From: JBBDWZ01 sp050732575
GTDB lineage: Bacteria > Gemmatimonadota > Gemmatimonadetes > Longimicrobiales > RSA9
DNA: 11,470 nucleotides
Assembly: GCA_050732575.1 (NCBI GenBank)
Contig: JBOHRF010000151.1
Location: forward strand, 1-11,470
Direction: 5' to 3'
Shown: piece by piece, positions 1 to 6,534 of the stretch
How the letters are laid out: the number at the start of each line of letters is the position of its first letter
Numbering within the stretch: position 1 is the first letter of the stretch
Notes under the pieces: model-generated
What the model was told of the DNA's origin: nothing
The model's database searches: none
The model's input: the letters and a program-made list of their open reading frames with translations, nothing else
Program-made: the position numbers and the translations under genes

Positions 1-1
1 G

Positions 2-2569
2 GAGAACATCCTGCTTTCAGGTGGGCACGCGCTGGTGGCAGACTTTGGCATTGCTGCCGCAATCGACGTGGCAGGCGATAGTAGTCGGCTAACGAAAACT
101 GGTTTTGCCGTAGGCACGCCCGCGTACGTGAGCCCGGAGCAGGCGCTGGGGGAGCGCACGATTGACGCGCGCGCGGACGTCTACGCGCTTGGGAGTGTGC
201 TTTACGAGATGCTGGCCGGCGAGCCGCCGTTCACGGGGCCCACCGCGCAGGTTGTGTTGGCGCGGCGGCTGCACGAGCCCGTGCCATCGTTGCGCTTCCT
301 TCGAGAGCTGGTGCCGGAAGCGATCGATCACACCATTACGAAAGCACTCGCACGCCTGCCTGCGGATCGGTTTGCCTCCGCCGCGAAATTTGCCGAGGCA
401 TTGACGCATCCGGTAGCTCCATCAGAAAGCGGCGAGAGTGCCCCGCTTGCTGCTGACCGCGCGGCTCGGGGCAGCGCGTCAACCCGCACAACCTGGTGGC
501 GCGTGGGCCGACAACGCGCGACCGTGCTGGCCGGCGCATTGGTCTTGGTTGGGGTCGCCGCATTCAGCGCGCGTCAACTCACGCGCAGCGGCGATTCGGA
601 ACGTTGGGCGCGCACGGCCGGTCTGCCCCAGCTTGTACGCATGATCGATGAAGTGAACTGGGAAGCGGCGTGGCCGCTGCTGCGCCGCATCGAGAACGCC
701 ATTCCGGATGATTCTGTGTTCGAGGCAACGCGTGCCGGCGCGGCCACACGCGTCACGTTCACATCGGATCCGGCCGGCGCCAGTGTCTACCGGCGCTTTT
801 ATAGCGCGTCCGATACAGTCTGGGAGCGACTGGGGCAGACGCCACTCGCCGATATCTGGTTTCCCAGCGGCACGTCGCAGCTGCGCTTCGAGCTGGCAGG
901 ATATCAAACCGTGTATCGGGCCGGCGCACCGATCGGTCCGCCTTTTCTGCGCAGGCTCGACAGGGTCGATGTGAAGCTCGATCGCGAGAACGCGAGCCCA
1001 CCCGATATGGTGCGCATTCCGGGAGGCAAGCTCAGCATTGCGAATCCACCACTCGAGCACCTGGATGCCATCGATCTGGGTGATTACCTGATGGATCGCT
1101 ACGAGGTAACCAATCGCGAGTACAAGCGCTTCCTCGATGCCGGTGGCTACCAGCGCCGTGAATTCTGGACGCACGAGTTCCGGCGCGGCGCGCGATTGGT
1201 CTCCTGGGAAGATGCGATGGGCGAGCTGGTCGACCGTACGGGTCGCGCCGGGCCCGCCACCTGGGAAGGTGGCGACTATCCCGAAGGCGACGACGATCTT
1301 CCTGTGACCGGTGTCAGCTGGTATGAAGCCGCTGCGTACGCGCAGTTTGCGGGCAAGGCATTGCCTACCGTGTACCACTGGAGTCACGCGGCCAGCACGC
1401 CCATGGGCGCCGAAATCGTCCCGCGCAGCAACTTCTCGCAGCGCGCAACACGAGTGGTGACGGCCTCGACCGCGATGGGCTGGTTTGGCACGTACGACCA
1501 GGCGGGCAACGTGCGGGAGTGGTGCCTCAACGAAAGCCAGGGCAACCGCTACATCATGGGCGGTGGCTGGAACGACTGGCCTTACGACTTCAATGATGCT
1601 TACACGCAATCGCCCTGGGATCGCTCGCCTTCGAACGGCATCCGCCTGGTTCGTTATCTCGACCCGCGCAACGTGCAGACGGCAGCACAGCCGATCGAGT
1701 TGCCGCACCGTGATTTCCTGGTCGAGCGTCCGGTAACCGATGAGGTGTTCGAGGTCTTTCGCCGCCGCTTCGACTACGACCAGAAACCGCTTCATGCCAA
1801 CATCGAAGCCACCGACTCGAGCCACGCCGACTGGATAAAGCAGCGGGTTTCCTTCGACGCCGCCTATGCCGGTCCGCGCATGCTTCTGGATCTGTATCTG
1901 CCCAAACGATACGCGCCGGCCTACCAGGCTGTAGTTTTCTTTCCTCCCGCCAATGCGTTGCAAGTGCCATCCAGCAAGAACATCCAGACCAGCCAGTTCG
2001 ATTTCATGATCAAGAGCGGTCGCGCATTCGCGTATCCGATTTACCGGGGCACATACGAGCGCGGCGCAGATGAATTGAAGAGCCACTATCCGGAACAGAG
2101 CGTGAAGTTCCGCGAATACCTGACCATGTGGGGGCAGGATTACCGGCGCACCATCGACTACCTGGAAACACGGCAGGACGTCGATGCGGCTCGCATCGCC
2201 TACTACGGTCTGAGCTGGGGCGGCTCTGTGGGCGCCATCATCCCGGCCCTTGAGCCACGGACCCGGGCTGTTGTACTCAACGTTGGTGGGCTGCAATTCC
2301 AGCGTGCACTGCCCGAGGCGGATCAGATCAATTACGTCCCGCGCGTCAAACAACCCACGCTCATGTTGAACGGCCGCTACGATCACTTCTTTCCGGTGGA
2401 AACCTCACAGCTGCCCATGTTCAAGCTGTTGGGCTCACGCGCGCAGGACAAACGCCACGTGATCTCGGAAGGCGGACACTTCGTGCCGCGGCCGCAACTG
2501 ATTCGTGAAACGCTCGATTGGCTGGACCGCTATCTCGGCCCGGTGCGCCCGAGCCCGCGGTCTCCGTAA
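2..2569 (+). CDS. Transmembrane Ser/Thr protein kinase with PEGA-like, FGE-like and alpha/beta-hydrolase domains (5' end outside window)
   Basis: The frame is open from base 2, so the GTG at base 35 is internal to the kinase domain and not a start. What is visible begins in the catalytic loop (ENILL, the tail of HRDxKPxN), followed by DFG at 41-49, the activation segment GTPAYVSPEQ at 113-142, and subdomain IX DVYALGSVLYEM. The N-lobe lies upstream. A hydrophobic helix (TVLAGALVLVGVAAF, about bases 520-565) follows a Ser/Ala-rich linker. Next come a PEGA-like beta domain (about 750-930, with SDPAGASVY), a formylglycine-generating-enzyme-like domain (about 1000-1670; MVRIPGG, DRYEVTNREYKRFL, GNVREWC, GNRYIMGGGW) and a C-terminal alpha/beta hydrolase (about 1780-2569). 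The hydrolase has the nucleophile motif GLSWGG (Ser at 2213-2215), Asp in GRYDHFF (2381-2383) and His in EGGHF (2477-2479), so its triad looks intact. The FGE-like part has one cysteine and ends GIRLVRY rather than GFRCA. By topology the kinase should be cytoplasmic and the rest outside. The signal and the substrate are unknown. Confidence 0.93.
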   Translation, partial: ENILLSGGHALVADFGIAAAIDVAGDSSRLTKTGFAVGTPAYVSPEQALGERTIDARADVYALGSVLYEMLAGEPPFTGPTAQVVLARRLHEPVPSLRFLRELVPEAIDHTITKALARLPADRFASAAKFAEALTHPVAPSESGESAPLAADRAARGSASTRTTWWRVGRQRATVLAGALVLVGVAAFSARQLTRSGDSERWARTAGLPQLVRMIDEVNWEAAWPLLRRIENAIPDDSVFEATRAGAATRVTFTSDPAGASVYRRFYSASDTVWERLGQTPLADIWFPSGTSQLRFELAGYQTVYRAGAPIGPPFLRRLDRVDVKLDRENASPPDMVRIPGGKLSIANPPLEHLDAIDLGDYLMDRYEVTNREYKRFLDAGGYQRREFWTHEFRRGARLVSWEDAMGELVDRTGRAGPATWEGGDYPEGDDDLPVTGVSWYEAAAYAQFAGKALPTVYHWSHAASTPMGAEIVPRSNFSQRATRVVTASTAMGWFGTYDQAGNVREWCLNESQGNRYIMGGGWNDWPYDFNDAYTQSPWDRSPSNGIRLVRYLDPRNVQTAAQPIELPHRDFLVERPVTDEVFEVFRRRFDYDQKPLHANIEATDSSHADWIKQRVSFDAAYAGPRMLLDLYLPKRYAPAYQAVVFFPPANALQVPSSKNIQTSQFDFMIKSGRAFAYPIYRGTYERGADELKSHYPEQSVKFREYLTMWGQDYRRTIDYLETRQDVDAARIAYYGLSWGGSVGAIIPALEPRTRAVVLNVGGLQFQRALPEADQINYVPRVKQPTLMLNGRYDHFFPVETSQLPMFKLLGSRAQDKRHVISEGGHFVPRPQLIRETLDWLDRYLGPVRPSPRSP

Positions 2570-2593
2570 CGAGCTGTGACTTCGACACTGTCC

Positions 2594-2648
2594 AAAGCGG
2601 GTCTCCGACTATGGGCGGCACCCATCGACGGGTTTCAACATCCGCTTT
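2594..2648 (+). terminator. Nested inverted repeats after the kinase gene, possible terminator
   Basis: Seen directly: AAAGCGG (2594-2600) pairs with CCGCTTT (2642-2648), and between them ATGGG (2611-2615) pairs with CCCAT (2621-2625). The distal arm ends in a short pyrimidine stretch (CTTTCTTAG), not a proper T run. The structure starts 25 bp after the kinase-hydrolase stop codon, so it could help end that transcript. The long interior loop and missing U-tract make it a weak intrinsic terminator. It may be only a remnant of decayed sequence. Confidence 0.3.
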
Positions 2649-2685
2649 CTTAGTGCTGAACAGGGCAGGGCAATATGCGGGTGTC

Positions 2686-2799
2686 GCCATGCTGAACGGC
2701 CAATACCGCCACTTCTTCCCGGTGGAAACCTCTTCAAAGCCCATGTCCAGGCTGTTCTCTTCACCCGCGCCGGACAACCCTGTGGCATTGTCAAAGTAG
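2686..2799 (+). pseudogene. Decayed fragment of a second hydrolase C-terminus, paralogous to the preceding gene
   Basis: Translation in the frame of base 2689 gives MLNGQYRHFFPVETS followed by a PMSRLFSS-like stretch, ending at TAG 2797-2799. It aligns without gaps to MLNGRYDHFFPVETS of the intact hydrolase (from base 2363). By hand count about 68 of 90 aligned bases match, then similarity fades. The catalytic Asp of GRYDHFF is Arg here, and the His motif and everything upstream of the Asp region are missing, so this cannot be a working hydrolase. Sequence 2570-2685 has no similarity I can see, although the frame stays open. The simplest reading is that a second copy of the kinase-hydrolase gene, or of its 3' end, once lay in tandem and was deleted down to this scrap. 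An open frame runs into it from inside the hydrolase gene in another frame, but I do not consider it a gene. Confidence 0.75.
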
Positions 2800-2816
2800 C
2801 TACCTGTGGCTACTTT
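2788..2816 (+). promoter_or_regulatory. Putative toxin-antitoxin promoter giving a near-leaderless transcript
   Basis: TTGTCA (2788-2793, 5 of 6 to the sigma-70 -35 consensus) is followed after exactly 17 bp by TACTTT (2811-2816, a weak -10 matching T, A and the last T). A start point about 7 bp downstream falls on the antitoxin ATG at 2823. This agrees with the absence of any Shine-Dalgarno sequence in the six bases before the ATG. The last hexamer also resembles the TAnnTTTG -7 element used by Bacteroidota-type sigma factors. Inference from spacing and motif only. Confidence 0.4.
2793..2816. promoter_or_regulatory. Palindromic operator of the toxin-antitoxin operon
   Basis: AAAGTAGC (2793-2800) and GCTACTTT (2809-2816) form a perfect 8-bp inverted repeat around an 8-bp centre. 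The core GTAGCTAC is itself self-complementary, and GCTAC recurs as a direct repeat. The element ends 6 bp before the antitoxin start and covers the spacer and -10 of the putative promoter. Phd/YefM antitoxins repress their own operons by binding such palindromes, so autorepression by the antitoxin or the antitoxin-toxin complex is the expected role. The left arm also contains the stop codon of the upstream gene remnant. Confidence 0.6.
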
Positions 2817-2822
2817 CGATTC

Positions 2823-3122
2823 ATGCGCGTGGTCGGGATCAAGGTGCTCAAGAATCGCCTCAGCGAATACGTAAGGCTGGCGGCGGGCGGTGAGCGCATC
2901 CTGGTCACGGACCGGGACCGTGTAGTGGCGGAACTGGTGCCACCTGTGTCCGGGCGCGCGGAATTTGCCGCCGATGCGCGGCTGGCGGAGGTGGTCAGAA
3001 AAGGTTGGATAACGCCGCCCGTCCTGCAGCAGAGCTACATACCCGCTGCGCTGCCTGTTATGCCCTTCGAAGAAGTGATGAAGGACCTGGAGGCGAGCCG
3101 GGCCGATCGTGATCTACCTTGA
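2823..3122 (+). CDS. Phd/YefM-family antitoxin of a type II toxin-antitoxin module
   Basis: This 99-residue protein should neutralise the PIN-domain toxin encoded next and repress the operon. Its N-terminus follows the Phd/YefM pattern: a short strand VVGIKVLKNRLSEYV (residues 3-17), then the ERILVTDRDRVVAELVP segment of the DNA-binding dimer domain (about 24-40). The C-terminal half (about 45-99) is less ordered in composition and is the expected toxin-binding tail. The ATG at 2823 is the only sensible start and lies directly after the operator palindrome. No ribosome-binding site precedes it, which suggests leaderless translation. Its TGA (3120-3122) overlaps the toxin start by 14 bases. 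Family assignment is by pattern recognition. Confidence 0.88.
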   Translation: MRVVGIKVLKNRLSEYVRLAAGGERILVTDRDRVVAELVPPVSGRAEFAADARLAEVVRKGWITPPVLQQSYIPAALPVMPFEEVMKDLEASRADRDLP

Positions 3123-3495
3123 TTCTTCCGTTGTCCTTGCCCACGTGTTGTCCGAAACGCGCCGACCGCCGGCCGAGCTCTGGGCTCACGCTCTAATCTC
3201 GAGCCGTTTGCTGGAGTACGAGGTCTGGACCCAGATCCATGCTCGTAAGCTCGGTCCAACGCACAGCGCAGTCGCGCGGTCGGTAACGGATCGCCTGGCG
3301 TTCCTCGAGCTGATTCCGGAGATCGTCAGTCGCGCTCGCGAGCCAATACCAGCAGCGATCCGGACGCTCGATGCACTGCATCTCGCCTCCTGCATTTTTC
3401 TGGTGAATCAGGGCCAGGATATCGAACTGGCTACCTTTGACACGCGCATGATTGAGGCGGCGAAGAAGTTGAAGTTGCCGCTGTTTCGTCTTTAG
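3109..3495 (+). CDS. VapC-like PIN-domain ribonuclease toxin
   Basis: This is a 128-residue PIN-domain protein, the usual VapC length. VapC toxins are Mg-dependent RNases that cut tRNA or rRNA and halt translation. The acidic active-site residues are all visible: Asp5 in MIYLDSS, Glu36 or Glu38 in SRLLEYEVW, Asp88 in the typical RTLDALHLA motif, and Asp111 in ATFDTRM. The toxin therefore looks intact. It starts at GTG 3109 inside the antitoxin gene (14-base overlap), with GGAGG at 3089-3093 about 15 bases upstream, so its translation is probably coupled to the antitoxin. An ATG start is not available near the motif. The pairing of a Phd-type antitoxin with a PIN toxin is common. The gene ends 13 bp from the convergent TPR gene. 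Confidence 0.9.
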   Translation: MIYLDSSVVLAHVLSETRRPPAELWAHALISSRLLEYEVWTQIHARKLGPTHSAVARSVTDRLAFLELIPEIVSRAREPIPAAIRTLDALHLASCIFLVNQGQDIELATFDTRMIEAAKKLKLPLFRL

Positions 3496-3508
3496 GCGCG
3501 CAATCCGT

Positions 3509-5638
3509 TCACATCCGAATACGCACACCTGAGGGTGCAGCCTGTACGGTGCTCACGTTGGGGAAGGCGGCGATTCGCCGCATCACATCGGCCCTGAAAG
3601 CACCTTCTGGCGCCTGTACCGTGATTTCTTGATCCTCGATGCGCAGGCGCAACGGTACGCGCGGGCCCACCAGCTGCACGATCAGGCCGGCGAGCGCGGC
3701 CTGGCGCGGCACATCGATGCGTCCAGCGCGCGCCTGCGTGGGCAGCGAGATGCGCACGAAACCAGCGGCACCGGCTGCATTATCGAACTCAATATGGTGC
3801 TCGCCCGTGCGCATGCCGACGGAGCCCAGAACCGTGGCACTGGCGCGCTCGAAGCGGAGCAGGTCCGCAATGCCGACCAGCGACACACTGTCCGTGACCG
3901 CCATGGCAAAGGCATCGGCTGCATATTCCAGTCGGCGCTCTTGAGGTCCCGCGCGCGAGCAATCGGCCAACATCTTGAATCGTTGCCGCGCGGTGAATGT
4001 GGCCGCTCGCCTGAGACCAGCGGGTGGTGTGAGTGCGCGCTCGATGGCCGCGCGTTCGCATGCGCGTTCCAGCTGAGTGGCGTTTTCAGCCAGTGAATCG
4101 ATCCGCAGGCGATGCGCGATGAGCGCTGCGTAAGGACGCCCAGCTCCGGGTCCAGCTGCGCGCGCACTTGCATCTGTAGCGGCGGTCAGGTTGTCGGCAT
4201 CGAGGAATGCTTGTGCCGCCTCGCCGTGGATTGCCGCGGCCCGCGCGCGCTCGGGCGTTTGCTCGAGTGCTTGCCCGAGCATCGACTTCAGCTCGGGAAG
4301 TGGCTGATAGAACTTTTCGCTACGCTCGCGCTCGCGGGCCTTGTCCAGCGCCCAGGTCAGCTGGTCGACCGCATTCCAACCCCGGCGCGGCGACTGCCAG
4401 GTCTTCTTCTCGAAGTAGATGATTGCGAGTGCGGTGTGGTAGCGTTGCCCGGCCTCCAGATCGCCTGCACCCAGTACGCCGGCCTTCTCCAGGAACAGCT
4501 CGCGTTCGAGCGCATCGAACTTGCGGCCACCAGGATCCAGCTCGGGGCGCCGGAACCAGAGCATGGCCAGCTCGCGCTTCAGATTAAGGATCTGTTCGAA
4601 AATGGGCGGCAATATGGCCTTGCCCGCCGTCCAGCACGCTTCGGCGCGATCGGGTTCACCCTGCTGCAGTTTGCGCTGCCCCAATGCGAGTGACACTTCG
4701 GCCAGTACCTTGCGCCGATCATCATCTCCCATCCACCAGTTTCCGAACGGTGGCGTCGTGTAAGGTGCGTCGAGGTAGCGGTGCAAATCGGCGGCGGGCG
4801 TCCAACCTGTCGGTATGCCGGTCAATGCAATCGCATCAATGCGGCGCTGCCGCGCGAGTTGCGCCACCCAGCGCACCAGCGCCTGTTCCACAGTTCGGTC
4901 CGGTGTGGTTGCCGCACCGGTCGCAAACGCGCCGCGCACGATCAGCTCAAAGGCTTCGGTGGCCAGCTCCGGGAAACGCGGTGTCCATTCGATGGCGAGT
5001 GCCAACAGTTCCCGGTTGCCCGCCGGTGCCATGGCGCCATAGGCATCCAGCAAACCGCGGCGAGGTGCAACATCGTCCGCATCAGCCTGCATGGCGCGCC
5101 GGTAGGTCGTAATCGCCTGCGTCCACATGCGGCGGTCCTGGTAATAATCGCCGAGCAGTGTCTCATAGGTCGCGCGGCGCGTTGGATCTGCGCGTGGTGC
5201 ATCGCGCAGGAATGACTCCTGCCACTCGTGCGGGCCCATCTCACGATAGACGAGCGCCAGATTGTAGACGGCCTGACCATACTGCGGCTGCTCATTGAGC
5301 AGATTCCGGTAGTGCGTTACGGCCGCCTGCAGCAATCGCTCCTGGTTAGCGGGATCCCGCCGCGCCTCCACCTGGTGCACGTAGCCGAGCGAATACAGGA
5401 CAACGCGCCGGCAGTCGGGCTGAAATGCTGCGCCCTGACACCAGCTGAGCGCCTGCTCGAGCGACTGTGCAGCCTGTTGGAATTGACCTGCGGTTTGCAA
5501 CGCAAGCGCGCGATCTACCGATGCAGTGACCTGTGCCATGGTAGCCTGTTGCGCACGCACGGGCATGGCCATGGCCAGGATCACAATCGCGAGCAGGGCC
5601 TGGAGCGGACGCGCAATGCCCATAATAGCCGTGCTCAT
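3509..5638 (-). CDS. Secreted TPR-repeat protein, third gene of the three-gene envelope cassette
   Basis: I do not recognise a named family. From ATG at 5638 the protein has 709 residues. A signal peptide (hydrophobic LLAIVILAMAM, cleavage near PVRA/QQ at residue 28-29) is followed by helical TPR-like repeats such as ALALQTAGQFQQAAQSLEQA, YGQAVYNLALVYREMG and LLGDYYQDRRMWTQAITTY within about the first 220 residues. A long alpha-helical middle has further weak repeats. The final ~100 residues look beta-rich (GEHHIEFDNAAGAAGFVRIS onward). The frame stays open 18 codons farther upstream, but 5638 is preferred: it forms ATGA with the stop of the preceding gene, has a strong AGGAGGTG six bases away, and directly starts a signal peptide. 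A periplasmic or outer-surface scaffold role is inferred from the repeats. No catalytic motif is visible. Confidence 0.82.
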   Translation of the reverse strand: MSTAIMGIARPLQALLAIVILAMAMPVRAQQATMAQVTASVDRALALQTAGQFQQAAQSLEQALSWCQGAAFQPDCRRVVLYSLGYVHQVEARRDPANQERLLQAAVTHYRNLLNEQPQYGQAVYNLALVYREMGPHEWQESFLRDAPRADPTRRATYETLLGDYYQDRRMWTQAITTYRRAMQADADDVAPRRGLLDAYGAMAPAGNRELLALAIEWTPRFPELATEAFELIVRGAFATGAATTPDRTVEQALVRWVAQLARQRRIDAIALTGIPTGWTPAADLHRYLDAPYTTPPFGNWWMGDDDRRKVLAEVSLALGQRKLQQGEPDRAEACWTAGKAILPPIFEQILNLKRELAMLWFRRPELDPGGRKFDALERELFLEKAGVLGAGDLEAGQRYHTALAIIYFEKKTWQSPRRGWNAVDQLTWALDKARERERSEKFYQPLPELKSMLGQALEQTPERARAAAIHGEAAQAFLDADNLTAATDASARAAGPGAGRPYAALIAHRLRIDSLAENATQLERACERAAIERALTPPAGLRRAATFTARQRFKMLADCSRAGPQERRLEYAADAFAMAVTDSVSLVGIADLLRFERASATVLGSVGMRTGEHHIEFDNAAGAAGFVRISLPTQARAGRIDVPRQAALAGLIVQLVGPRVPLRLRIEDQEITVQAPEGAFRADVMRRIAAFPNVSTVQAAPSGVRIRM

Positions 5639-6513
5639 TGCGCACCTCCTCCGGGACCGCCCGTGGTCGGACGCAGTGGCTCGCTCCGGCACACACTCTC
5701 ATCGTGCTGATACTGGGTTACGTACACACCCAGCACTTTGACCTGACCACCATTCAACGCGCGACGCAGTTCATCCAGCCGATCCGTTTGTGCGGGAATG
5801 GTGAAGATGCGCTGCTGAAACGGCTGAAGCTCCTGGTTGGTGGATGACGGCTGGAACTTGCCACTCACACTGGCCTGGTAAGGCAGCTCGAGGCGAACAT
5901 CGCCGGACGGCAGCTCGTTCACGATCTTGAGCCGCGTCTGGTTCTTCATGCACAAATCACGATGCGAGAAAGGCAGCGCCCAGCCCAGCGGACTCGCCCA
6001 CGCCAGTGCACGCGTGGCGATCGGCACTTGTGCCAGCAGCTCTGTCTTGAGTGACTCGAGGTTGGCATGGGTCAACAGTAGTCGCAACTCACTCTGCAGC
6101 TCCGTGGCCGTGCCCACGGCCAGGTGGGCGCGGTCCGCCGTGCGGACGGGCAGCCAGTAGATCTCAGAGCGCGAGCTGTCCGGCAGCGTCAGCCTGGCCC
6201 AGAGGCCGCGCTCATCGAACCGCCCGGTCGATGTGCGCTCACTGCGATCCAGTGAGAACGTCAATCGGTATTCTGCGCTTTGACCGACCACGAACCGAAC
6301 AAAGCCAACGCGCGTTCCCAGCCGTTCGGCAATGAGTGTGGCAATTCTCTTCTCCAGGTCGGCCGCTGCTGCGCCGAATGGGGTGCGGAACTTGGGATCC
6401 GTCAGCTCGAAGCGCACTTCGACCGCGGTGGGCGCCTGCGCCGCCGCGCGCGGCAACCAGAGTAGCGCGCCCAGGCCAATCGTTGTGAGAGCTGCTGTGC
6501 GGATGTGGAGCAT
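5635..6513 (-). CDS. Secreted protein of unknown family, second gene of the three-gene envelope cassette
   Basis: No family is recognised. The product is 292 residues from ATG 6513, with a signal peptide (LTTIGLGALLWLPRAAA, cleavage near residue 25, before QAP). The mature part is mixed alpha/beta: an N-terminal EVRFELTDPKFRTPF segment, a helical stretch about residues 38-52, then strands (RLTFSLDRSE, LWARLTL). A second half carries LPSGDVRLELPYQASVSGKF. Two late cysteines (DLCMKN and SVCRSE) could form a disulfide, and the tail is Gly/Pro-rich (TGGPGGGAQ). GTG 6519 is an alternative start two codons upstream, but the AGGTG at 6521-6517 sits well for the ATG at 6513. The preceding gene ends 21 bp upstream and the next start overlaps by 4 bp, so the three genes are very likely co-transcribed. 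Export to the periplasm is well supported; the role is unknown. Confidence 0.8.
   Translation of the reverse strand: MLHIRTAALTTIGLGALLWLPRAAAQAPTAVEVRFELTDPKFRTPFGAAAADLEKRIATLIAERLGTRVGFVRFVVGQSAEYRLTFSLDRSERTSTGRFDERGLWARLTLPDSSRSEIYWLPVRTADRAHLAVGTATELQSELRLLLTHANLESLKTELLAQVPIATRALAWASPLGWALPFSHRDLCMKNQTRLKIVNELPSGDVRLELPYQASVSGKFQPSSTNQELQPFQQRIFTIPAQTDRLDELRRALNGGQVKVLGVYVTQYQHDESVCRSEPLRPTTGGPGGGAQ
5643..5650 (-). promoter_or_regulatory. Ribosome-binding site fixing the start of the TPR gene
   Basis: On the minus strand AGGAGGTG (5650 to 5643) is a near-perfect Shine-Dalgarno sequence. The AGGAGG core ends six bases before ATG 5638-5636. It lies inside the 3' end of the preceding gene, whose TGA (5637-5635) overlaps this ATG, a standard translational-coupling arrangement. 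Confidence 0.8.
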
Positions 6514-6534
6514 GTGCACCTGTCCGCTGAGTTC

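Noticed and set aside
479..2386. A 635-codon open frame antisense to the kinase-hydrolase gene
   Set aside because: It is a shadow frame in high-GC coding DNA. The plus strand gives clear domains with intact motifs, while the antisense translation shows none and is rich in Arg, His and Cys.
2518..2799. A 93-codon frame running from inside the hydrolase gene to TAG 2799
   Set aside because: Its first part is out of frame with the hydrolase and its end is the degenerate paralogue fragment. It is better described as a pseudogene remnant than as a small protein gene.
3629..4693. Long plus-strand frames opposite the TPR gene (3629-4096, 4112-4693)
   Set aside because: They lie wholly inside the TPR gene, lack domain signals and have shadow-frame composition. 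The minus strand carries the signal peptide, TPR patterns and ribosome-binding site.
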